From: Allobosea sp.
GTDB lineage: Bacteria; Pseudomonadota; Alphaproteobacteria; Rhizobiales; Beijerinckiaceae
Length of the DNA stretch: 33,628 nucleotides
Direction: 5' to 3'
Assembly: GCF_030694325.1 (NCBI RefSeq)
Contig: NZ_JAUXYO010000182.1
Location: 1 to 33,628 of the forward strand
Each line of letters begins with the position of its first letter. Within the stretch, counting starts at the first letter, position 1. The notes under the pieces were generated by a model. The model saw nothing but the letters and a program-made list of their open reading frames with translations, did not search any database and was not told the DNA's origin. A program made the position numbers and the translations under genes. Of the stretch, positions 16,409 to 24,458 are shown piece by piece.

Positions 16409-16424
16409 CGGTATCATGATACCG
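16409..16424. promoter_or_regulatory. Perfect 16-bp palindrome, candidate operator
   Basis: CGGTATCATGATACCG is fully self-complementary with no spacer, more like a dimeric regulator site than an RNA hairpin. It lies about 60 bp upstream of the rplM -35 and past the end of the thioesterase gene, in a small AT-richer patch. The regulator is unknown. Confidence 0.35.
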
Positions 16425-16435
16425 CTTCCGTTCTC

Positions 16436-16546
16436 GTCATGCTCAGGCTTGCCCCGAGCATCTCCTGAAAGAAGTTCTCGGGTCTTCGCGGAGTTTATCC
16501 TTGGGCCGATCGAAGATCGGACCCGAGGGCGACGCCCGAGAATGAC
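16436..16546. repeat. Palindromic intergenic repeat, type D, copy 2
   Basis: Starts GTCATGCTCAGGCTTG and ends GCCCGAGAATGAC, with internal CCGATCGAAGATCGG and GGGCGACGCCC. It lies just beyond the stop of the thioesterase gene and before rplM. It shares outer ends with 12666-12789 and 18654-18732. Confidence 0.65.
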
Positions 16547-16558
16547 GACCCGTCCGCC

Positions 16559-17002
16559 TCAGCGCTCCGCGGGAATCGAATAGGTCCCCGTCGCATGGGC
16601 GACCATTTCGCTCTCGCCCTGCGAGTAGAGCGAGACCTCGCCGACCGCCAGCCGCTTGCCGAGCTTGAGCAGCCTCGCTTCCCCGATCAGCGCCACGGGG
16701 CCCGGCTTGCGCAGGAAGTTGAAGGACAGGCTCGTGGTCACCGCGAGCGCGACCGGTCCGATCTGGCCGAGGATCGCGGCATAGAGCGCGAGATCGGCCA
16801 GCGCCATCATGGTCGGGCCGGAGATCGTGCCGCCCGGCCGCAGGTGCTTCTCGTGATAGTCGCAGCGCATGCGGGCGCTCATCGGCCCGACCTCCTCGAC
16901 GAAATAGGTCCGCCCGCCAATGTGAAGCTGCGGGAAGACCTCGTCGAGAAAGGCCTCGAGCTGCGCGGCGTTCATGCGGGGCGTGGTGTCGCGCAGGGTC
17001 AT
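16559..17002 (-). CDS. PaaI/4HBT-type hotdog thioesterase
   Basis: A 147-residue single hotdog-fold protein of the PaaI/YdiI type, expected to hydrolyse an acyl-CoA or aryl-CoA thioester. The hotdog helix motif is clear: HLRPGGTISGPTMMALADLALYAAI (first residues near 53), in which D70 is the likely catalytic acid. The following strands (ALAVTTSLSFNFLRKP) match the family. The ATG at 17002 and an in-frame ATG at 16975 are both possible; neither has a strong ribosome site. It is divergent from an enoyl-CoA hydratase-like gene 118 bp away, so a shared acyl-CoA role is plausible. Confidence 0.85.
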   Translation of the reverse strand: MTLRDTTPRMNAAQLEAFLDEVFPQLHIGGRTYFVEEVGPMSARMRCDYHEKHLRPGGTISGPTMMALADLALYAAILGQIGPVALAVTTSLSFNFLRKPGPVALIGEARLLKLGKRLAVGEVSLYSQGESEMVAHATGTYSIPAER

Positions 17003-17120
17003 CTCGGGCGGTCCGGCACAGGCTGCGGTGAGGAGATGCCCCTTGCAGCATGGGGGAGCGCGGCGGACAATACGGCAAAACGCACAAGCAAACGCTCACG
17101 GACACGCCGAGGTCACCGTC

Positions 17121-17933
17121 ATGAACGCCCATGCCCGCCCGGAGACGGCGCCCGCGCTGCGGCGCGCCGACAGCGAGGGCATCGCCGTCCTCACGCTCGA
17201 CCGTCCGCAATCGCGCAATCCGCTGAGCGAGGCGATGCTGGCCGCGCTGGCCGAGAGCTTCACCAGCATCGCCGCCGACCGGAGCGTCAAGGCGGTCGTG
17301 CTGGCGGCCGAAGGCCCGGTCTTCTGCGCCGGTCACGACCTCAAGGAGATGAGCGCCCACCGGGCCGATCCCGATCGCGGCCGGGCCTACTTCACCGACA
17401 TCCTCGGGCGCTGCTCGGGCGTGATGCAGCAGATCACCGCCCTGCCCCAGCCGGTGATCGCGGCCGTCGAGGGCACGGCGACCGCGGCCGGCTGCCAGTT
17501 GGTCGCAAGCTGCGACCTCGCGGTCGCGGGGGAAGCCGCCCGCTTCTGCACGCCCGGCGTCCATATCGGCCTGTTCTGCTCGACGCCGATGGTGGCGCTG
17601 ACGCGCAACCTCTCCGCCAAGCACGCCATGGAGATGCTGCTGCTGGGCGAGATGGTGCCTGCCGACGAGGCCGCCCGGATGGGGCTGGTCAACCGCGTCG
17701 TGGCAGCCGGCAGCGCGCTGGCGGAGACGAAGAGGCTGGCGGCCGTGATCGCCTCGAAATCCACCGCGACGATCCGGATCGGTAAGCGGGCCTTCTACGA
17801 GCAGCGCGAGATGGGGCTGGCGGCGGCCTATGACCACGCCTCGGCGGTGATGGTCGAGAACATGCTCGCGCGCGACGCCGAGGAAGGCATCGGGGCCTTC
17901 GTCGAGAAGCGCGCCCCGGTGTGGGAGGGGTAG
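17121..17933 (+). CDS. Enoyl-CoA hydratase/isomerase-family protein, ECHDC3-like, without the catalytic glutamates
   Basis: Crotonase-fold protein of 270 residues. The oxyanion-hole segment FCAGHDLKEM (68-77) and the CoA-binding region are conserved. The two catalytic glutamates of true enoyl-CoA hydratases are absent: the first position is Q126 in AAGCQLVASCD and the second is G146 in FCTPGVHIGLF. This pattern, including GLFCSTP, matches the ECHDC3 group (recalled, not searched). Hydratase activity is therefore doubtful; another acyl-CoA reaction or binding is possible. The ATG at 17121 has GAGGT eight bases upstream and was chosen over longer in-frame starts that overlap the thioesterase. 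Confidence 0.85.
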   Translation: MNAHARPETAPALRRADSEGIAVLTLDRPQSRNPLSEAMLAALAESFTSIAADRSVKAVVLAAEGPVFCAGHDLKEMSAHRADPDRGRAYFTDILGRCSGVMQQITALPQPVIAAVEGTATAAGCQLVASCDLAVAGEAARFCTPGVHIGLFCSTPMVALTRNLSAKHAMEMLLLGEMVPADEAARMGLVNRVVAAGSALAETKRLAAVIASKSTATIRIGKRAFYEQREMGLAAAYDHASAVMVENMLARDAEEGIGAFVEKRAPVWEG

Positions 17934-17950
17934 GCGCAGCGGAAGCGCGG

Positions 17951-18055
17951 GTCATCCCGGGCGACCGCAGGGAGACCCGGGATCCATTCCGGAACCTAAC
18001 CCACTAGCGCTCCGGAATGGATCCCGGATCTCCGCTGCGCTGCGTCCGGGATGAC
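17951..18055. repeat. Palindromic intergenic repeat, type C, copy 2
   Basis: Ends GTCATCCCGGG and CCGGGATGAC; inner arms GGGATCCATTCCGGA and TCCGGAATGGATCCC; a near-central variable part. It lies 17 bp after the ECHDC3-like stop. Compare 8501-8598. Confidence 0.85.
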
Positions 18056-18115
18056 CGCGCGCATCCTGCAGCCTATATCGATTGCCCTGAACCTCTCCAG
18101 CAGAGCTCAAACTCC

Positions 18116-18646
18116 ATGCCCCACGACGTCTATCCCGACGCCCAGATCCGTCAGATCCTCAAGGACACCAAGCGCATCGCGCTGGTCGGCGCCTCGGCCA
18201 GCGAGGCGCGCCCCTCCTGGATCGTGACGAAATACCTGCTCGACCGCGGCTATGACGTCATCCCGGTCAATCCCGGCCTGGCCGGCCAGACCCTGCTGGG
18301 CAAGACCGTCTACGCGTCGCTGAAGGATGTACCGGGCCCGATCGACATGGTCGAGATCTTCCGCAATTCCGAGGCCGCCGGACCGCTCACCGACGAGGCA
18401 CTGACGCTCGATCCGCTGCCGAAGGTGATCTGGATGCAGCTCTCGGTGCGCAACGACGAGGCGGCGGCGCGGGCCGAGGCGAAGGGCGTGACCGTCATCA
18501 TGAACCGCTGCCCCAAGATCGAATACGGCCGGCTCTCGGGCGAGATCGGCTGGCAGGGCATCAATTCCCGCATCCTGTCGTCGAAGAAGCCGGTGCTCGC
18601 CGGCAAGGGCTTCCAGAAGCTGACCATCCACCGCCCGGGGACCTGA
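18116..18646 (+). CDS. CoA-binding domain protein (YccU family)
   Basis: A 176-residue stand-alone CoA_binding domain with a Rossmann-type fold. The nucleotide loop is LVGASASEARPS (residues 23-34), followed by VIPVNPGLAGQTLLGKTVYASL and a late MNRCPKIEYGR typical of YccU-like proteins. The biochemical role of the family is not established. The ATG at 18116 gives the usual family N-terminus (YPDAQIRQILKDTKRIALVG); the upstream extension of the frame lies in a repeat. In many alphaproteobacteria this gene lies next to metY; here an FAD monooxygenase flanked by a palindrome separates the two. Confidence 0.85.
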   Translation: MPHDVYPDAQIRQILKDTKRIALVGASASEARPSWIVTKYLLDRGYDVIPVNPGLAGQTLLGKTVYASLKDVPGPIDMVEIFRNSEAAGPLTDEALTLDPLPKVIWMQLSVRNDEAAARAEAKGVTVIMNRCPKIEYGRLSGEIGWQGINSRILSSKKPVLAGKGFQKLTIHRPGT

Positions 18647-18653
18647 CGCCGGC

Positions 18654-18732
18654 GTCATGGTCGGGCTTGACCCGACCATCTCGGAAAGCAGCCATCTGGT
18701 CATGAGATTCTCGGGTCAAGCCCGAGAATGAC
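18654..18732. repeat. Palindromic intergenic repeat, type D, copy 3
   Basis: GTCATGGTCGGGCTTGACCC and its inner complement (ATGGTCGGG / CCCGACCAT type) at the left, TTCTCGGGTCAAGCCCGAGA at the right, ending ATGAC. It lies between the CoA-binding and FAD-monooxygenase genes, eight bases after the former. Confidence 0.75.
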
Positions 18733-18751
18733 GTGCAGGGGAGGATCGAGC

Positions 18752-19987
18752 ATGCGCGAAATCACCACCACTTGCTGCATCGCCGGGGGCGGCCCCGCCG
18801 GGATGATGCTCGGCTTCCTGCTCGCGCGCGCCGGCGTCGATGTGATCGTGCTGGAGAAGCACGCCGACTTCCTGCGCGATTTTCGCGGCGACACGATCCA
18901 TCCGTCGACGCTGCAGCTGATGCACGAGCTCGGGCTCCTCGAGGACTTCCTGAAGCTGCCGCACTCCGCCGTCTCGACCATCGCCATGCGGTTCGGGAAC
19001 GAGACGATCCAGTTCGCCGACTTTTCGCACCTGCCCGTGGCTGCTCCTTTCGTCGCGATGATGCCGCAATGGGATTTCCTCGACTTCCTGGCCGATCGCG
19101 GACATGAACAGCCGCGGTTCAGCTTGATGATGAGTGCGAAGGCCGAAGGACTGATCGAACAGGCCGGCAAGGTCACCGGCCTGACCGGCCACGATGGCAC
19201 TGGCCCGTTCTCGATCCGGGCGGACCTCGTCGTGGCCGCCGATGGACGCCGCTCCGACATCCGCGCCGCCTCGGGGCTGAAGAGCATCGATATCGGCGCG
19301 CCGATGGACGTGCTCTGGTTCAGGCTGCCGAAGGAGGCGGGCGACTCCGGCCAGACCGGCGGCCAGGTCGCGAACGGGCGGCTTCTGGTGACGCTGGATC
19401 GCGGCGATTACTGGCAGAGTGCCTTCGTCATTCCGAAGGGCAAGTTCGAGGCGCTGCGCGCGGCCGGGCTGCCAGCATTTCGCGCGGGTATCGTCAGGAT
19501 GGCGCCCTGGCTCGCCGACCGCATGCAGGCGATCCAGGACTGGCAGGAGATCAAGCTCCTGACGGTCGCCGTCGACCGGCTCGAAACATGGTGGCGGCCC
19601 GGCCTGCTCTGCATCGGCGATGCCGCGCATGCGATGTCGCCGATCGGCGGAGTGGGCGTCAATCTCGCCGTTCAGGATGCCGTCGCGGCGGCCAACCGCC
19701 TCGCCGCGCCCCTGCGCGAGAGGCGCCTGGACGACAGCGACCTCGCGGCCGTGCAGGAGCGCCGTGAATTCCCGACCAGGGCGACGCAGCGCATCCAGGT
19801 GATCGCGCAGAACAACATCATTTCGCCGCTGCTCGCCCGTTCCGAGAGCGATGCGCCGCTCGGCCCGCCCTTGCTGGTACGACTGTTCGACTGGCTGCCC
19901 CTGCTGCGACGCCTGCCGGCGCGGCTCGTCGGAATGGGCGTCACGCCCGAGCATATCGGTCCCGACCTCGCACCGCGCGTGAATTGA
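18752..19987 (+). CDS. FAD-dependent monooxygenase (PF01494-type)
   Basis: Flavoprotein hydroxylase of the UbiH/p-hydroxybenzoate hydroxylase class, 411 residues. The FAD GxGxxG motif is AGGGPAGMMLG (residues 11-21), followed by the ribose acid in VIVLEKHADF. The second FAD/NAD(P)H motif is LVVAADGRRSDIR, and the third is the GD motif IGDAAHAMSPIGGVGVN with D290. All three motifs are intact. The ATG at 18752 has GGGGAGG at good spacing; an ATG at 18728 lies in the repeat and lacks support. The substrate cannot be assigned: the neighbours are a CoA-binding protein and metY, not an aromatic pathway. The stop overlaps the -35 of metY. Confidence 0.9.
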   Translation: MREITTTCCIAGGGPAGMMLGFLLARAGVDVIVLEKHADFLRDFRGDTIHPSTLQLMHELGLLEDFLKLPHSAVSTIAMRFGNETIQFADFSHLPVAAPFVAMMPQWDFLDFLADRGHEQPRFSLMMSAKAEGLIEQAGKVTGLTGHDGTGPFSIRADLVVAADGRRSDIRAASGLKSIDIGAPMDVLWFRLPKEAGDSGQTGGQVANGRLLVTLDRGDYWQSAFVIPKGKFEALRAAGLPAFRAGIVRMAPWLADRMQAIQDWQEIKLLTVAVDRLETWWRPGLLCIGDAAHAMSPIGGVGVNLAVQDAVAAANRLAAPLRERRLDDSDLAAVQERREFPTRATQRIQVIAQNNIISPLLARSESDAPLGPPLLVRLFDWLPLLRRLPARLVGMGVTPEHIGPDLAPRVN

Positions 19988-20012
19988 CGCTGCCAGGGCC
20001 GTTCGATAAAAC
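19984..20012 (+). promoter_or_regulatory. Promoter of metY
   Basis: TTGACG (19984-19989), 17-bp spacer, TAAAAC (20007-20012). The -35 includes the stop codon of the upstream FAD gene. A start near 20019 leaves a leader of about 35 nt. Confidence 0.5.
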
Positions 20013-20054
20013 GAACGCAATGTCTCGCATTCAGAAGATCGCAGGGAGTTGACG

Positions 20055-21332
20055 GTGACCGACCGCGCACCCGGTTTCCATACGCTCGCCATCCATGCCG
20101 GCGCCGCGCCCGACGCGGCCACCGGCGCGCGCGCCACGCCGATCTACCAGACGACCTCCTTCGTCTTCGACGATGTCGACCATGCCGCCTCGCTGTTTGG
20201 GCTGCAGGCCTTCGGCAACATCTACACCCGCATCGGCAACCCGACGAACGCGGTGCTGGAGGAGCGCGTCGCGGCTCTGGAGGGCGGCACGGCGGCGCTC
20301 GCAGTCGCCTCGGGCCATGCGGCCGAATTCCTCTGCTTCCATGCGCTGATGCAGCCGGGCGACGAGTTCGTCGCCGCCCGCAAGCTCTATGGCGGTTCGA
20401 TCAACCAGTTCAATCACTCATACAAGAACTTCGGCTGGAACGTGATCTGGGCCGATTCCGACGATCTGGAGGCCTTCGCGGCCGCCGTCACGCCGAAGAC
20501 CAAGGCGATCTTCATCGAATCCATCGCCAATCCCGGCGGTGTGATCGTCGACATCGCCGGCATCTCCAAGATCGCGAAGCAGCACAACATCCCGCTGATC
20601 GTCGACAACACCATGGCGACGCCCTATCTGATCCGCCCCTTCGAGCACGGCGCCGACATCGTCGTGCATTCGCTGACCAAGTTCCTCGGCGGCCACGGCA
20701 ATTCGATCGGCGGCATCATCGTCGATGGCGGCTCGTTCAACTGGGTCGGCGACGAGCGCTACCCGATGCTCTCCAAGCCGCGCCCGGAGTACAACGGCAT
20801 GGTGCTGGGCGAGACCTTCGGCAATTTCGCCTTCGCCATCGCCACCCGCGTGCTCGGCCTGCGCGACATGGGCCCGGCGCTTTCGCCCTTCAACGCCTTC
20901 ATGATCCTGACCGGCATCGAGACGCTGCCGCTGCGCATGCAGCGCCATTGCGAGAGCGCGCTGGCTGTCGCGACCCATCTCTCGAAGCATCCGGCGGTGG
21001 AGTGGGTCAGCTATCCCGGCCTGGCCGGCGACAAGTACCACGAGCTGGCGAAGCGCTATTCGCCGAAGGGCGCCGGCGCGGTCTTCACCTTCGGGCTGAA
21101 GGGCGGCTACGACGCCGGCGTCAAGCTCGTCACCGAGCTGAAGCTGTTCTCGCATCTGGCCAATATCGGCGACACGCGCTCGCTGGTGATCCACCCGGCC
21201 TCGACCACGCATCGCCAGCTCAGCGACGAACAGAAGACCGCGTCGGGCGCCGGCCCGCAGGTGATCCGCCTGTCGATCGGGCTGGAGGATGTGCAGGACC
21301 TGATCGACGATCTCGATCAGGCGCTGGTCTAA
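20055..21332 (+). CDS. metY: O-acetylhomoserine aminocarboxypropyltransferase (sulfhydrylase)
   Basis: PLP enzyme that makes homocysteine from O-acetylhomoserine and sulfide (direct sulfhydrylation for methionine). It has 425 residues, the MetY length. The N-terminus [13 protein letters not shown], the [18 protein letters not shown] segment, the [22 protein letters not shown] motif and the PLP lysine K209 in [12 protein letters not shown] are diagnostic. The GTG at 20055 is preferred to the TTG at 20049, because AGGGAG ends six bases before the GTG and abuts the TTG. It has its own promoter overlapping the end of the FAD gene. Together with hom in this window it belongs to the homoserine-to-methionine route, although the two genes are far apart and not one operon. 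Confidence 0.95.
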   Translation: MTDRAPGFHTLAIHAGAAPDAATGARATPIYQTTSFVFDDVDHAASLFGLQAFGNIYTRIGNPTNAVLEERVAALEGGTAALAVASGHAAEFLCFHALMQPGDEFVAARKLYGGSINQFNHSYKNFGWNVIWADSDDLEAFAAAVTPKTKAIFIESIANPGGVIVDIAGISKIAKQHNIPLIVDNTMATPYLIRPFEHGADIVVHSLTKFLGGHGNSIGGIIVDGGSFNWVGDERYPMLSKPRPEYNGMVLGETFGNFAFAIATRVLGLRDMGPALSPFNAFMILTGIETLPLRMQRHCESALAVATHLSKHPAVEWVSYPGLAGDKYHELAKRYSPKGAGAVFTFGLKGGYDAGVKLVTELKLFSHLANIGDTRSLVIHPASTTHRQLSDEQKTASGAGPQVIRLSIGLEDVQDLIDDLDQALV

Positions 21333-21335
21333 CCT

Positions 21336-21468
21336 GTCATTCCGGGGCACGCCGCAGGCGTGAACCCGGAACCCACGACCGGGTGAACCTTCAGAGGGCT
21401 AAAGTCGGAAATGGCTGCGACCCAGTCATGGGTTCCGGGTCCGCTGCTCCGCAGCGTCCCGGAATGAC
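21336..21468. repeat. Palindromic intergenic repeat, type B, copy 2
   Basis: GTCATTCCGGGGCAC at the left, GTCCCGGAATGAC at the right, with AACCCGGAACCCA / TGGGTTCCGGGT inside; sibling of 14181-14327. It fills the gap between the convergent metY and ctaA genes and may terminate both. Confidence 0.85.
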
Positions 21469-21494
21469 AGGGCGCGCAGCGCCATCGCCGAGGC

Positions 21495-22562
21495 TCACCC
21501 CCGCGCCGCGGCTTCCGTGCGCGTCACATGGACGACGCCCATCGCCAGCACGAGGAAGCCGAGCGCCTGATGGGCGAGACCGGCCCAGAGCGGCACGACC
21601 AGCAGCAGCGTGACGATGCCGAGCACGGCCTGGCTCAGCGTCAGCCCGAGGATCGCCGTGGCGCGCTTGGCCCCGCCCGAGCCCGGCGCGGCCTTGCGCA
21701 GCGAAATCATGTGCCAGAGCGCCAGCGCCAGCAGCAGATAGGCGCAGAGGCGGTGGTTGAACTGCACGAGCGCGGCGTTGTCGACGAAGTTCTCCCAGAA
21801 GGCGGGCCGCACGAACAGCGTCTCGGCGCCAGGCACCAGCGCGCCGTCCATCAGCGGCCAGGTGTTGTAGGTGAAGCCGGCGCGCGAGCCGGCGACGAGG
21901 CCGCCGAGCGCGATCTGCCCGAAGAGCAGCGCCAGCAGCAGCCACGCCATCGCGCGCCCCCGCGCCGGCTCGATGCGCCGCAGCGGCGTCTTCCAGGTGG
22001 CGAAGGCGATCACCGAGGCAAAGAACAGCGCAGCGAAGGTCAGGTGCAGCGTCAGCTTCACCGGCGCGACCGCGACCATGCCGGGCTGCAGCCCCGAGGC
22101 GACCATGATCCAGCCGATCGTGCCCTGCAGGCCGAGCAGCAGCCCCATGCAAAACAGCACCAGAGTCTGGCGCCAGGGCAGCAGCCGCAGGCCTGCGACG
22201 ACCAGGAAACCGCCGAGATAGACCAGCCCGATGAAGCGGCCGAGCTGGCGGTGGCCCCACTCCCACCAGTAGATGAACTGGAACTCGCCAAGGCTCATGC
22301 CCTGGTTCAGCAGCTGGTATTGCGGGCTGGCGCGGTACTTCGCGAATTCGCTCGCCCAGGTCTCGGCCGAGAGCGGCGGCAGGGCGCCGGTGATCGGCTT
22401 CCACTCGGTGATGGAGAGGCCGGAGCCGGTGAGCCGCGTCGCGCCGCCGACGACGACCATCACGAAGACGAGCGCCGCCACGGCCCAGAGCCAGCGGCGG
22501 ATGCCGGCATGCGCCCCGCCCTGCAGGATGATCGAGGGGTGTCTGTCGAGGGCGATCGTCAC
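21495..22562 (-). CDS. ctaA: Heme A synthase (COX15/CtaA family)
   Basis: Inner-membrane enzyme that oxidises heme O to heme A for cytochrome aa3 oxidase. It has 355 residues and eight predicted membrane segments. The four conserved heme-ligand histidines appear as H104 (WEWGHRQLGR), H173 (TLHLTF), H270 (QFNHRLCAY) and H331 (LAHQALGF), and RLTGSGLSITEWKPITG (43-59) is the signature of the family. The GTG start has GAAGG about ten bases upstream. The adjacent divergent DUF2842 gene is a frequent neighbour in alphaproteobacteria. No cox structural genes are seen nearby. Confidence 0.96.
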   Translation of the reverse strand: MTIALDRHPSIILQGGAHAGIRRWLWAVAALVFVMVVVGGATRLTGSGLSITEWKPITGALPPLSAETWASEFAKYRASPQYQLLNQGMSLGEFQFIYWWEWGHRQLGRFIGLVYLGGFLVVAGLRLLPWRQTLVLFCMGLLLGLQGTIGWIMVASGLQPGMVAVAPVKLTLHLTFAALFFASVIAFATWKTPLRRIEPARGRAMAWLLLALLFGQIALGGLVAGSRAGFTYNTWPLMDGALVPGAETLFVRPAFWENFVDNAALVQFNHRLCAYLLLALALWHMISLRKAAPGSGGAKRATAILGLTLSQAVLGIVTLLLVVPLWAGLAHQALGFLVLAMGVVHVTRTEAAARG

Positions 22563-22701
22563 GGGAGCGGGGCCTTCGGTCGCATCGGATTGGCTTCACA
22601 AGCGCAGAAGCAGGTGACAGATAGTCGGCGCGCCCGGGGCCGACAACGCCCGCATTGCCGCAGGCCGGCGCCCGCGCCGAGAGTCAGGACGAGACCGCCC
22701 G

Positions 22702-22911
22702 ATGAGACAGACCCACCGCAAGCTGATCGGCACCGTCCTCATCCTCGTCTTCGTCTGCGTCTATGCGCTGGTCGCGATGGCGCTGGCGCAGGGGCGCATC
22801 ACCACGGCGCCGAAGTTCGTTCAGACCATCGCCTATATCGCGCTCGGGTTGGCCTGGGTGCTGCCACTGCTGCCGCTGATCAAGTGGATGGAGCGCAAGG
22901 ACCGGGCCTGA
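22702..22911 (+). CDS. DUF2842-family small membrane protein
   Basis: A 69-residue protein with two transmembrane helices (about 8-29 and 41-61), a short periplasmic or cytoplasmic loop AQGRITTAPKF, and a charged end KWMERKDRA. This matches DUF2842, a short alphaproteobacterial family often found next to heme A synthase; the function is unknown. It is divergent from ctaA, with 139 bp between the starts, which leaves room for promoters. Confidence 0.8.
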   Translation: MRQTHRKLIGTVLILVFVCVYALVAMALAQGRITTAPKFVQTIAYIALGLAWVLPLLPLIKWMERKDRA

Positions 22912-22929
22912 ACCTCCCACCAAACCTGT

Positions 22930-23244
22930 CTACCTGGTCAGATAAAAATACAGAATTAACGTGTACGGGATCGCTATAGATATCGCTCCGATTTTTTGGC
23001 TAAAATTGGATATCAATCCACTGACAATGAAAAGACCATATACGATTACTACACTGTTTTCATGGACATTTGGCTTGAACGATCGAGAAAACTGAACCGT
23101 CATGATGAACGGCAACAGAATTAGTACGCCTATTATTTTCGATAAGATGATTTTTCGCGGCGACTCATCAATATAAAACAACAGACGTCCAGCCACAAAA
23201 AGAAGAGCCGGCACAATCAAAAATCCCAGTAACTCACCGCTCAT
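22930..23244 (-). CDS. Orphan multi-pass membrane protein in an AT-rich island
   Basis: A 104-residue protein with about four hydrophobic segments (roughly 5-22, 36-53, 65-80 and 84-102) and the polar loop FSRSFKPNVHENS; I do not recognise a family. The gene and about 20 flanking bases are far poorer in GC (about 40 per cent by eye, against roughly 67 per cent elsewhere) and use AT-ending codons freely (ATA, TTT, AAA), pointing to recent transfer. It starts 17 bp after the stop of the polysaccharide deacetylase on the same strand and could share its transcript. No strong ribosome site was seen. Confidence 0.6.
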   Translation of the reverse strand: MSGELLGFLIVPALLFVAGRLLFYIDESPRKIILSKIIGVLILLPFIMTVQFSRSFKPNVHENSVVIVYGLFIVSGLISNFSQKIGAISIAIPYTLILYFYLTR

Positions 23245-23261
23245 AATTTAGCCCCGTCACA

Positions 23262-24314
23262 CTAACCCACATTGAGCCGCTTACCTCGGTTCCAGAGCCA
23301 GAACGGCAGCCCCGAGAGCAGCGCCCTCACGGCCGCCTCGCTCTGATGCAATCCGTTGAGCGAGACGCGCGGCAGGGCGTGGCGGTTGTCGGCATGCTCC
23401 GCGAAGAGATGGCCCGGCCGCGTCGTCACCGCGCTGGCGAAGCCCGCCGCCTTCGCCAGCGTAAACTCCCGCGGCCCGGCCGAGGTCGGATCACCGACCG
23501 GATAGGCGAAATGGCGGATGGGGAGGCCGAGCTCCGCTTCGAGCCGGGCCTTGCTGTCGCTGATCTCGGCGCGGGCGAAAGCCGCGTCATGCTTGGCCAG
23601 CATCGGATGCGTCAGCGTGTGGGCACCGATGGTCACGCCGGGCGCGCCGGCCAGCGCCCGCAGCGTCTCCCAGGGCAGGCATTCGCGCTCCACGAGCGCG
23701 GTGGGGTCGATGTCGGCCTGTGCCGTCAGATCCGAAATCGCCGACAGCAGAATCGCTTCCGGCTGTTTGCGCAGACGCCAGTAGAGCCTGTCGAACGCGC
23801 GCTGCTTTTCGGAATCACTCGCCGTCCGTGCCGTGAAGGGGCCGTCCGGCAAGGAGAGAGAGAGCGTCGGCAGCGCGCGGATCGCCTCCTCCAGCTCCAG
23901 CCACCAGAGCCGCGCCGTGCGGTCGGCGAAGCCCGGCGTGACGAAGAGCGTCCAGGGCGCGCCATGTTTCGCCAGCACCGGCCAGGCGTGCTCGACAGTG
24001 TCGCGGTAGCCATCGTCGAAGGTCAGCGCGACGAAGAAGCGGCCAGGGCGCGGCGCCGCAAGCCGGGCAAGCGCCTCGTCCAGCGAGACCAGATCGTAGC
24101 CCTCGGCGCGGACCAGCGAGAGGGTGCGGTCGAGGAAGTCGGGCGTGATCTCGAGGAGGCCGTTGGGCCGGAAGCCACCCGCGCCCTGCGGCCGGACATG
24201 GTGCAGCGTCAGGATGACGCCGCGGCCCTGCCCGAGCCCCCTGCCCCAGCGGTCGGCGCCCGTGGCCGCGATCGCCCTGAAGACGGCGGAGAAGGCAAGG
24301 TGGCGCAGGTTCAT
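23262..24314 (-). CDS. NodB-type polysaccharide deacetylase
   Basis: Carbohydrate esterase 4 enzyme that removes N-acetyl groups from an exopolysaccharide, probably at or outside the inner membrane. It has 350 residues from the ATG at 24314 (GGAACGGA upstream). The catalytic/metal motif TFDDGYRDT is at 98-106 (D100, D101) and the metal histidines are H232 and H236 in AHTLTH; late FAYPVGD is also typical. There is no clear signal peptide. It sits divergent from a CelD/GNAT gene and beside EPS export genes, a neighbourhood like HfsH-HfsK in Caulobacter holdfast synthesis. An in-frame ATG at 24368 adds a low-complexity head. Confidence 0.9.
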   Translation of the reverse strand: MNLRHLAFSAVFRAIAATGADRWGRGLGQGRGVILTLHHVRPQGAGGFRPNGLLEITPDFLDRTLSLVRAEGYDLVSLDEALARLAAPRPGRFFVALTFDDGYRDTVEHAWPVLAKHGAPWTLFVTPGFADRTARLWWLELEEAIRALPTLSLSLPDGPFTARTASDSEKQRAFDRLYWRLRKQPEAILLSAISDLTAQADIDPTALVERECLPWETLRALAGAPGVTIGAHTLTHPMLAKHDAAFARAEISDSKARLEAELGLPIRHFAYPVGDPTSAGPREFTLAKAAGFASAVTTRPGHLFAEHADNRHALPRVSLNGLHQSEAAVRALLSGLPFWLWNRGKRLNVG

Positions 24315-24458
24315 CTGTCCGTTCCGCGGCAACCGCCCGCTAACGCTGTTGTCCGATGGCGGCGCCATCTCAGGCGATCTCGGGCGATCTTGGCCAGTCC
24401 GTTCACAATAGCGGGTTAAGGAGGCGGCATCGCCGTTGCTCCCGAGGCTTTCAGATCC

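Noticed and set aside
19988-20054. SAM-II riboswitch before metY
   Set aside because: The leader after the predicted start is only about 35 nt and lacks the conserved SAM-II core.
4460-21468. Repeated intergenic palindromes as CRISPR or insertion sequences
   Set aside because: They are single dispersed palindromes with no regular repeat-spacer pattern, no cas genes and no transposase frame.
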